Source: Coturnix japonica
Lineage: Eukaryota; Chordata; Aves; Galliformes; Phasianidae
Length of the DNA stretch: 64,000 bases
Direction of reading: 5' to 3'
Assembly (NCBI RefSeq): GCF_001577835.2
Contig: NC_029518.1
Location: forward strand, 34,527,462 to 34,591,461
Shown in pieces: positions 40,601 through 52,600 of the stretch (its first letter is position 1; every line of letters starts with the position of its first letter). A program made the position numbers and the translations under genes. Below the pieces are notes generated by a model that ran no database searches, was not told where the DNA came from, and saw nothing but the letters and a program-made list of their open reading frames with translations.

Positions 40601-43600
40601 TGTTTGTAATAGCGTTAGAAAGCCACTGACAGTGAAATGGATTTTGTTGTATTAAATGTTTATCTCAAGAATTTCTGATTTTGATTGCAGAACACTTTAT
40701 AACAATTTGAAACTTAAATCACTTCTAAAAAAAGCGATGAGATGTTAATGATGTGACCTTTAACCTGCTTGTTCTATATAAATAATGTATTAGAAATGCA
40801 GCCCAATGAGCTATTTTAATATAGAGCATTGAAGGTAAGCACAGCACTGATTTGGAACTCTAAACAATTTAAAAGCAAACAAAACCCACACCATTTTAAC
40901 TTCTGTACGTATTAGGTGGGGATAGCTGCATTTTTGTTACAGTGGATTGTTGTACATGCCAACTTTGTTCCTTATTAAGTGGTAAGTTCACCAATAAGGT
41001 GGTGGTGCACAGGGATGGAACCAGAATGAGCGTGCATCAAAATCTGGAAAATAGCACTCTGGCCTTTGGGTTCCCTGTGGGTGTGTGTTTGCAGTTTTGT
41101 TACTTAATTCCTATTGAATCCAAAGAAAGGATATCACTTGGCTTCGTTCTTGGGACTCTGGTGTGTGCCTACAGAGCTATGTTAAAGTGTTCTCAGGTAT
41201 TTGAATACTTACTACTGTATAATATCAGCACTGTAACTTAAATCTGAATGGTGTCATTTATTTAAGAAAGTGTACTTCTTTGTGCTAACAGATCTATTCT
41301 GCTTTTCACACAGATGAGGTATTGTCTTTTATCCGGAAATCTCTAGTAATGCCTGTGGAGAGTGTTCTTGAATTTATACTCCGTCGGCTTACTACAGATG
41401 AGTTAAGTACGGTAGGTAATTATTTGGAGGCTTCCTTTGGTGTGGTTTTGCTTGGTAATTTGATTTACCAACGTCTGAGCTTTCATACCAAATTTATTAA
41501 TGCCTAAAAAGTCAGTTTGCTTAGAAACACTTTTGTGACCTTCTTTTTTGTAATGGGCACAGTTATGTGTTATTTGATGAAAAGTGAGTTTAGAAAAGAA
41601 AGTTGAGGTGGAATTTGTGGAGGAATGTATTTGGAAAAATGTACGGGATAATAGAAGTCAGAATCGCTTCCTTGAGTTTAAAAATGATAATAAAAGAAAA
41701 GCTTTTCAGCTGCAGTGACTGCTGTTGTTTTCCTTCTGTAATCACTATTGACATTAGTCTTCTGTTTTCAGTTTGGTTCTTCCTCTTAATGCTTCAGTTT
41801 GCCTTCGTATCCTGTCTCATAGGTTGGTGACCTGGATCGCTGTGACCTGTACTTAGCTTTAATTCCAGAGATTGTGAATTTGTGCTTGCAACTCAGCTCA
41901 AAAAAGTTACCGACTGTCAAGAATTTCATCTCATCCCTGACTAACGCCTCTATTCATAATTTTCATGAGACAGATTCCACAGAGGTAATTCAGTATTACT
42001 TAGAGTAGTAACTATTGATACAAAGTAAATAAGACACTTACTGATTAATATAGGTACTTGGAATTATAACCATATCTATAAGACAAAGTAATATGTCTGT
42101 GTATGCGTATACTTCCCAACATGTCTAAGTAGTTGGCAGCATAGTGTCAAAAGAAAATATTTGTACCTGAGATTTTTATTAGGTTTATTTTCTTAAGTTG
42201 CTTCTTAAAAAAAAAAAAAAAAGTTAGTGCAACTTAATTGAAAACTGGAGTTCACTGTCATGGACTATATGTATTCAAAAGCTTTTTCCTCAAATGTGAG
42301 CTGTTTTTTCCTGGGAAGTTATATCTAAATGAAAATGCCTTTGGCATGTTGTAGGATTAGCTTGAACATGCAATGAAAAAGACAGAACCCAGCCTTGCTT
42401 TGACTTTTGTTGCGTTGTTCTTTGTTGTGTAGCTGTATTTAATTAGGGTAATATATCCAAAATGTATTTTCAAAAGGTAAAGAAGTCATTATTATCATTT
42501 AAAAGGAGAAGATGATTCTGCCCACCAAAGACTAGTTTTAATCTTTGCTGTTTTCTGGGTTGAATGATTTATCAAGAAGAGTTAATAGTGCAGTGAAAAC
42601 ACTGTAAGGATTGGATTCGCCATGTTTACTTCTCTAAGAAAGGACAGAACTTTTTTACTTTGTCTACACAAATTATAATACTCCATTAGTTTCAAAACAA
42701 ACATTCTCTGATTCAACCAGTGTTCAGTGGGGCCTCTACAGACTTCTTTTGAATTCAGTGAGAATTATATTGTCATGATGATAACAGTACGTTTTCAGCT
42801 CAGGCTTATTTAAGTAGGAAAAACAAAATACAATGTTGAGCAATTCAGATGGGAAAATGTTTTCTGTCTTCTGGACAGCTGAAAGTATTTTGCAGATATT
42901 TAAATGACAATGAGCTTTTAATACTATTAGGAAACTTAATGTTGCTTATTGACAACTTTTCTTCCTAAGACATTTTGTTTTCTGATTGTATGTATCAGCT
43001 GGTTGTTTGTGTTGTATTAGAGAAGAAATGGATGCATGTTTGATTGCTTTTTTTGTTTGCTTTTGATTTGGTCTTATCAGGAGCTGAAGCTTAAGGAACA
43101 AATTAGAAAAGTAACTAGCATAGCCTCGCTCACTGTAGTGTGTGAGCTAGTGGATCAGAAGCCTGAAGCACACCTTCAAGATCTGCCTTTTGTGGATGCT
43201 CTCAAGAGATTTACTGCCTTTTCCCAATTTAATGAAGTACTAAAGAAGCCATCTTACATTGAAGAAAAAAGTGGGTACGTCTGCGGTGGAGGCTGAGTAG
43301 TAGTCCAGAATAAGTTTGATTAGAGAGTGGAGCAGTGATTAAGATGTTGGTTATTTTTGTTTTGTTTTTTCTTTGATTACTTTGCACCAAAGTAAAAATT
43401 AAGGGTTCTGAGCACTAATATTCCCTTCAGTTGCTCTTCTGTCTTAGTTCTGTATCTAGAGCATTGAAACAGCCATAGTGCTTCAGACCCAAAGTTCTCT
43501 AACTCAGTGCAGTGCTGTTGAAGCACTTAAGTTTTCTAGTACTATATAATCAGAGCTGGTTTTGAATGTTGCTGATACTTAGGCCACCTTACCTATCTGT

Positions 43601-46600
43601 ACACTGCACAAAGCCATAGCACGTACACAAGTCAGTTTAAAAAGAAACTATTTACAGTTGGGGAAGGGAGGGAAGCAAGCTACAGGGTCAAAAAGCAAAT
43701 ACTTGAGGAAAATAAAAGTACAGAAAGCATGTGGTGATGCTTCCTCTGGATACTCTTCCAGGAGTTTATAACTAATGAGACAACCTGAGCTCAGAACTGA
43801 TTTTTCTGTGTTTAGGAAACTTTATTTTTGGATTTCTGTCAATGGTTTTGTCCAATCTCCCCGTTAACCTGTGAAAAATTGAGTGTTTTAAGTATAGTAA
43901 GTACAGTAAAGCTGTTCATAGTAGATAGGAATGTGCACAGTGATTAAATACAACATGTGGCTAAGAAGATTTTTTTTGCAGCCTATGTGAGGAAACATCA
44001 TCTCAGGGATGGGGAAGAATCGTTGCACGCTATGTACGTGATCAGTGGATTTGCCTGCGTTTTGTTTTAAATAAGTTTCCAATGTTGGCTCAAAAGTATG
44101 AAGAAGGAACTTCAGAACTGTCGTCGTTAACTGCTGAAAGGTCAAGAGAAATTCTGGAGTCTGCATTGGAAGCCCTAACTATTCTTCCTTCAGACCAAGT
44201 TTTACCTGTGTTTGACTGCATGAAAGTCCTTGTTCCCAAGGTAAAAGGTGAAACAACTGTGAGATACTATTAGGTGTGTTTGTTACATTAACATGCTTCT
44301 TCCTTTTGTTCTCAGCTTCTGAACTCACTGGAGTCTCTCTGCATAGAAGCATTCGATTTGGCTTGGAAAATCATATCCTCTCTGAGCAATACACAGCTAA
44401 TATTTTGGTCTAATCTGAAAGCTTTTGTTCGGTTCATCTTTGATAATGAGGTTCTAGCCACTGCTGCAAGTACCAAGGGCCAAGCGTATGCCAAGATAAA
44501 AGAGGTCAGTTTAAGAACCCTTTTGTGAGAAATAAACATAAAATTTATCTGGATCTGAAAATGTATTTTTACTTTTCATTTTCTCTGCCGCATTTGTGGT
44601 GATTTTTATTTTATTTTTTTCATTTTTTAAAAGAAACTAGTTTGATAGGAGGTCAAGATCTGAGAATTAGGTTGAGGATGAACAAATGGAATGTGAAGCA
44701 AAAAGCAGTGTTAGCTCTGTTCTGTGAGAAAGTGAAAAGAAACCTTCATGTTCCATCAGCTTTTTCTCTTCCACTATTCAAGGAAATAGCAAACAGTTGG
44801 AGGGTATCTGCAGTGCAATACAAACAAAAGATCAGAGTGCATGTTTTTAAAGTATTGTTTGCTTTTGATATTAGCCAGCTAGAGCAGTTTCAGAGTAAAG
44901 GCTTCTAAATGAAAGACTTTACGTATCTGTTGTTTGTTCACGTAGCACAGAAAAAGAAAGTAGCATTTCTCACATTTTCAGATCACTAAAACATAGGGGT
45001 TTTTTTGCTCTGTTTTATACTCGCATTATGCACTTGCTCTGAATTTTTGTATTCAAGATTTGCCACCTGCCACCGACAGAAGCTTTTGTTATTCTGGGAA
45101 ATTTTGCTAAGAGTCTTTAAGAAAATATTTCCTTAGATGGAATATTGCAGCCCTTTAAAGCTGAAATAGATGCTATTAAATAAGGGATCTTTTAACTACT
45201 CAACTGCTTTTTTGGCTTTTTTATACAGTGCTGATTTTTTCCCCCTGATTGTCTGGGTGTAAGAAACAACAAAATAAATTGTCACCTTAGAATGGAATTT
45301 AACATCACCTGTGACTGTAAATACATTTACCAGAGCATTTCTACTTCATAAATTAGCTACCCATACATATGTATGCTTAGTATTATTGTCTTTCGTTGCT
45401 TTTCACTTAGCACAGAAGTTACACTGGATCAGATTGCAGTTTTGCCTTGAACTGTGTCCTGATGTCAGACTCGTATTTGTAAACAATAAATAATGTAGAA
45501 GTTCTATTTTCATCTCACTTTCCTGAAGTGAACATTGCTGTCATCTGTTCTAAGCAGCAAATAAAGCTTTGCATTTGTAGCCTTAATGTGAACTCAAGCC
45601 AAAATAATGTATGTACAAAGATAGGTAAATACCTGTAAGTTCTAGAAACTTGTTAGATCTGTCTTTTAATAAATATTTGGCAATTGTATGTGGTAACTGA
45701 GCTGCAGCTAGCTTATTTCTCTTTTTTTGCTGTTTTTTTTTTTCTTTAATGTTAAGAATTACTGTCTTAAACTTCAGTGTATTTCAGACATTATGATTAA
45801 GTAAGGTTTATTTTACCATTGTTGAGACTTGAGTTTCCATGACAGCTATTCCATTGTCTGCAATGAGGTATACCTCAGCTTCAGGTATCGGGAGGTAATG
45901 AAGATCTTCTGTCATCAGCAAAGGGGATCTGGTTGAGCCACTTTCTTGTCCCTTCTTAAGAAAGTGAAGATAAAGTTCCCAAGCAAATGTCTGGTTATAT
46001 ATATTCTAATTACTCAAATGTAAATTGTGCTAATGATCAGGTTTCCTAAATTTCCTACATACAAACATGAACTTCAACAGGGATGTAATCCTCGTTAAAG
46101 AGAACTAGTGATGTGGATACATATAAGGAAAAAAACTACTGAATTTTTTTACTAAATAGGTAAGGATTGCTTTGGAAGCACAGGCTTTGAGTACTCACAC
46201 AGAACTGTAAATCAATTTAAGACAAAATTAACCTAAGGGGATCGGTGCAGGAGGGGCTCACACCTGCAGTAATAGGGTGACAGAATGGCTTAGGTTGGAC
46301 CTTAAAGCTTCTGTGGGCAGGGCTGCCCCTCTACCAGCTCAGGCTGCTGTGGGCCCCATCCAACCCTGCCTTGAGCACCTCCAGGAATGGGGCATCACAG
46401 CTTCTCTGGGTAGACTGTGCCAGTGCTTCACTGGCCTCTGAGTATAGGATTTCTTCCTAACATCTAATCTGAATCTCCCCTCTTTTAGTTAAAAAAAATA
46501 AGTTAATACTTATTTTTATAATTTTATAGTAGTTTATAGTAATACAAGCTTTTGTGGAAATTTGACTTTTAATCTTCAATTTCTTCTTTTCAGATAATAC

Positions 46601-49600
46601 TCAAGCTCATAGATATGTCCACTACAAAAACTGGAGTCTTCAATGTAGTCCTTAGTCATTGTTGTCAATCGTGGATACTTCCAACGTGTGATAACAGAGG
46701 TGCTGTGAGAAATGCTTTCTTAAATGCTGGGGACTACTGTGAACTTATCACCGAGGGCTGTGTCTTCGGAACTGTATTTAGGAGAGATCAAAGGTATAAA
46801 AACAATTCATCAGATCCACATGCTTGATTATTTCTTCTAATTTTGTGCTCTTTGCTTTCTTTTAGTTTTTCAGAAGTTTATTTTCTAAGCTTTTCTGCAG
46901 ACTTTTAATTGCTTTGTCTTTTTTTCTTCTGAGAAGGCTTATTCAGGATGTGCATGCCTTCATAGAAAGTCTTGGAGAAAAATGTGCAGCAAACGTTGTT
47001 ACTGAGAGGTATGTATCTTACAGTGTGCAGTGTGGATTGTCTTAATGGCTAGTGATGCTGATTATAGCATGGAAAGATGGTAAGAAGATGGTAGTATGTC
47101 TGTAACTTTAAGTAAAAGGCAGTGATGTCACATCACATTGAATACCAAATATAGAAGATAAGTATTTTCAAGAAAATAATCTGTCAGCCTGAAGGGGACT
47201 GAAATAACTGTTTCCTCATTTTTTACCTCATAATAGTAGTACACGAGGATGCAGATAGATTACCATACCGTGCTGATATGTAACTCGTTTTGGTAGATGT
47301 GGCAATTAATAAACATAGGGTTTAATTAATGCAGCCACTTCTGGAGCTTGTCTTCTCAGCACTGGTTGTAGGCACAGTGCTTACCAAACCTTCTAATGAG
47401 ACTGCTATTTGTAGAGCATTGTTTCAAGCACTTACATGATATTAAAGCCCTGTACACAGAAGCAGTGTTTGTTAACTGGAAGTCATGTTTTCTTCATAAG
47501 TAGTGATGGAAAGACCTCAGAGTTCTGGTTTGGGTTGTTTGCATCTTCTGCCATGTCGTTGTAGACAACACCACGGCCCTAAGATTACACATGAGAAATG
47601 GGTTGCTTACTTTGTTTTGCTTTCTAGTTCCACTTCCAGGATTTCTCAACCTATTTACAGTGTTTACAGTTCATTTCAGAATTTGGCAGTCTATTTGGCG
47701 TTACCTAAGTTACTAAATGCATCCATCTTAAAAGATGAACTTTGATTTCTTGCATAGCCCAGTTTTTCTTACACTTGTGAGCATCGTATGCATGCTGAGG
47801 ATACTGTTTATATTTTCTACTTTAGAATTTATTTGAACAAAACAAATGACTTTTAAATTAATATTTTACAGTACAAACAGAGATGATCACTATGTACGGA
47901 TTTGTGCTATTAAATTTCTGTGCTTGCTGGATGGATCAAATATCTTGCATAAGAGCTTTATGGAAGACATTGTCATCAAACTACTTGAGAAAGTAAGCTT
48001 CCTTTCGCCTTGCATGTAAATGTGGTGTTAATGGAACTTCTGAAATGCTAAGTCCTTGCAGCTAAAAGGGCCTATTTGCAGTTGTTTTTATAGTCTTTAT
48101 GAATGTGTCCTATAAGAATGGGGATGTTCTAGCTTCAATGAGTATTATCCAAATTGTAGCCCTTATCCCATGAAGAACATTTCTTTAGCCAGCATTTCAG
48201 AGTGCTTCATTTCACTTCAGCAACTGCAAACAACTTTTGGAATAGCAAGAAGGCCCTTATAAATCATATTCATGGAGAAGGTCAGGGTCTGATTTTCATT
48301 TGTTATAACTGCTTATGTACTGAGACTAGTGTAAAAGCATTGGTAACTGACTACATAACCCATCCATTCTGGTAGTGTTGTATTCTACTTTTATCTGAAG
48401 AACAAGAAATTGGTGATCCTTTATTCATTCCCCACAGTTATTGAGGCTAGTGTGTTTGTCCTAATTGTGTATAAAGCTTATACTAGCTGTGCAGTAGATA
48501 CTGCTCTTTAAATACAGTTGAATATGTTTCAGTTTTAAAGGAAGGATGTGTAATAATACTTCTAATTTACTCTCAGGATGAACTGGTGTCCAGAACTAGA
48601 ACACGCTATTATGCAAACTCATTACAGCATAGAATTAAAAACCGGGTATGGCAAACACTCCTAGTTCTTCTTCCGAAGCTGGATCAGGTATTACTGTTCA
48701 CTTTAAATTCTTTAAGATGTGGGGTTTTTTTATTCTACTTTTGAGAAATATTGAGTGCATTAATTTGCAACAGAGTATAAAGGACATCTGATCTCTGTGG
48801 CTGACATATAAGTTTCATGTAATCTCACTCTTTTAGTCTGAAATCCTGGGCCGATGCATTTCCAGAGGTCACTGAAACCTGAGTCTTGCATTTGTGAAGA
48901 TTGAAGGCTGGGTTGTTGAGCCTCGCTAGGGCTTTTTTGCTCATCATCTGATTTCAAGTTTTTCAAATTTAAAATGTTACTACGTTGTGAAAATCCAGGG
49001 AACTCAGAAGTTCTAGTTTCACACAATGCATCCTCATAATAAAATGTTTGAAAAATAAATCGTCATGAAATACTGAGAGTCTCTGTGGGTGTTAGATACA
49101 GCTCTTAATTTTCAGTGGCAGTGTGAATAGTGTTAGCAGGTACTAAGGACATACTGTGGCAGCCTTGTGGTGACTCATTCATTTTATCCCATAGTGCTGC
49201 TGTTGTCTTAGAGTACAATTGTATCCATGAGTTTTGATACAATTGGATACTCATGGATACAATGGATAAAATTGGATACAATGAGGCTTCTTCTAGTAGC
49301 CTCCATGCATCAATTAGAAATATGAATGTTAAGTATGCTTTGTGAGGAGTGTATTCTTAAACAAAAACCAACCAAGCCTTCTTTTCCTCAGTTCTTCCAT
49401 ACGAGGAATAGAGCATGATGTGGTACGTGTTTCTAATGTGAGCACTGTTTAGCTTACCTGTGCTGTAGCAGAGCTTCTGTAGCAATTTGCTGTCTGATCC
49501 CAGCATTGTTTATAGCCTTTTGCCTGTGAGTATTACCCGTGTTAGTTAAATTGCATAATTTAACTAATTTCAGTGGAACAAGCTGCCCAGGCGGGTTGTG

Positions 49601-52600
49601 GAGTCTCCTTCTCTGGAGATATTCAAGACCTGCCTGGACACCTACCTGTGTGACCTGGTGTAGGGAGCCTGCTTTGGCAGGGGGTTGGACTCGACGATCT
49701 CTGGAGGTCCCTTCTAATGCTTGTGATTCTGTGTAATAAAGAAATTAGAAGGTCCTACATTTATTTTTTAAGTTTGATTATATATAGTATTTCTGATATT
49801 ATTATAAAGCCGAAATAAATATATTTTTTTTTCTTATAGCAATTACTCTAACCATCTATTAAATGATTGTCCGTTTGTTTTTTTTCCTTAGAATTTCCTG
49901 TGTGGAATCCTTGACAAAGTCTTTCAGGCTGGATTTGGTAACAATCAAGCATCTGTGAAGTACTTCATAGAATGGATTATTATCTTGAGTCTACATAAAT
50001 ATCCCCAGTTTCTCACTAAGTTCTGGGACTGCTTTTGCTATGTAAGAAAGAACTTTGACATTCACCTAAAGGAATTTGAACAAAAAAGCATGAAGTCTTG
50101 TTAGGGCAGATTTTGCATGTGGTACCCAAAAGTCAGGAAAGGATAAACTGGGGAATGGACTCACTAGTGCTTCAGTTTTGTCTTGGATACTTCTTTAAGT
50201 AATCACTCTTAAGATTTGATCTGTAGAAATAGTAAATAGCCTGTTCTAATCGTCTTGAATGTGTATTAGTGTTGTGCATTTGAGGTGAGTAGGTAAACAC
50301 ACGCTTGCACCAACTCCACCATACAGGAAGATGTTGCTTAGGGAGCCCTGTGGAAGCTTTCTTTTCATGTGTTTGTGACAGCGTTTCTGTTATGATGACT
50401 TAGTGTTTTAGTGAGCTTTGCCATGGAAACAGTATTTTTATAAGTGTTGATATCAAACTATAGATACTGCAGCTGCAGAACCTGCTGTGAAAGCATGTAT
50501 GTATATTTAATATAGGTGTATTTCTTACCTGTTGAGTTCTTGTTTCCTTTAGGATGAAGAAAAGCTTAAAACAAGCATCTGTACGTTTTTATCAGTGTTG
50601 TCACATTTTGACACCATTCTTCAGAATACCTCGGAGAAGGTAAGGTTTATTGAAATGTTTAAGTTGCACTTACTGGAATTTGTGAAGTAAAACCCTTTTT
50701 TGCTGTTTGTCTTCAAAAATGTTGTATTACTTCCTCCTCAGATAACTTTTGATATGGAAAATAACTCTTCAGGCTATGGCTATAACATGTTGTTTACCTA
50801 ACGTTTAGTAACAGTAAGTGTTTTGGGTACACAGGGCCTTGATTGCCTATGAGTTTTTCTAGAACAGTTATTCCAGTTCAATTAAGCATGCGGTGGATGC
50901 ACCTGGGTTTGTTTTTCCTTCTTCTTACTTAATTTGCATGAAATAAGATTCAGTTAGCCTGGAAGCGTAATGACAGTCATTATGGAATTCATTAGAAATA
51001 GCTAGTCCGCATTAGTTTTTGATTCTGTTTTATTTGGAAGCTTTGTTCTGTTTTGGAGGTATTTTCCAACCTTGTTGATTCTACAGTTCTGTACATTTGC
51101 AAGGTAAGCTTCCTTGGCACTAGAAGCTCAGCAAGTTATGTGAGAGTTTCTGTATATGCAGAATAGTAATCTTTAAAGTAACCCAGTGCATTTTCAAAAC
51201 ACACGTGGGCTTGTATGTTTGTACCCTAGTGAACAGAAAGAAGGAAATTACGTATCTGCACATATAGATGCTGTTAAAGCTTTTGGACTGAAAGGCTGTT
51301 TTCAGAGGAAAGAACCCAGTTTCTTGGGCCACTTACTGCTCTTCTTCTAAACGAAACATCAGGACTTAATGGAAGTGAAATTCTTTTGTCTTGTAGAAGC
51401 CAGTTGTGAAGAAAGCCCTCCTGATAGTTCTGCAGTGGTGCTTCAACCATAATTTCAGCGTCCGACTTTATGCACTGGTTGCACTTAAGAAAATCTGGGC
51501 TATGTGCAGGATGTTGGATGTGGAAGAATTTGAAGCCCTGACACCAGTTATTGAATCGAGCCTTCAGCAAGTGGAAAACATGCATGGTACAGGGTTAGTA
51601 ACAGCTTTCTGACCTATGGCTTTTTATGTTATAATGGGCTCTGGTAACCCAAAAGTTTCTCAGCCACAGGCTGTGGGCTGGCATTTAGTTTCCTTGTGAG
51701 ACATAATTGGGACACCCTTTATTACCAGACTGACTTCTGTTAGAGTTTGGAGAGATCTTTCTTGAAATGTAAACCTATTTCTTGAGTGTTGTAACTTTAA
51801 AATTGGCCCACAACAGTTAAAGCATTTATTTTTCCATACAATATAGAGTAATTACAATCAGTTTGACCTTTCCCAATTTGACTACAAAGAAAATTCAATA
51901 TGTTGCATTTATTTTGTTGTGCATCATGCATTGCTTTCTACTACTGCAGGAATGCTAGAAGAAACTGGCAGCGAATCCAGGATCATTTTTTCTTTGCAAC
52001 ATTTCATCCACTTGAGGACTATAGTCTAGAGGCAAGTCTAAAAACCACCATTGTTATTATATTTGCATGGTTCCACAAGTATACTTTTAGCTTTCTCTGT
52101 ATGTTATAATGTAGGGGAAATAATGATCAACTATTACTCATTTAAAACTTTGAAAAAATAACTTCACCTTATTTGTCATGGATTTTCCGTTAAGAATACA
52201 GCTTAATTCTCTAGTTCTGTTACTTTTATTTCAGAAGACTGACATTCTGTGATGTATCTCTGTGAAAACTAACTGTTCTAGATGTGACTTAGCAAAAATC
52301 TCTAACATCCACCAGAAAAACCAAGGCTGGCACAAGTACTGACATTATAAAACGACAGGAAAATGATGTGCATTATAAAATTGCCCTGAGGTTAATTATG
52401 TGTTTTGCTTTCTTTGAGTGTTGCTGTGCTAATAATGCTGTGTTGCATTGCAGACGATCTTTTATACTCTTCCCCGCCTTTCAGAAGTTGCTGAGGACGA
52501 ATGGATCTCTCTCTGTAAATTCGAGAGGTTCACTGACATTCCTTTGCCAGCAGCATTTCAGTGGTACCGTTCTCGAGCTGAACTTCTTGATCTAAAACCT

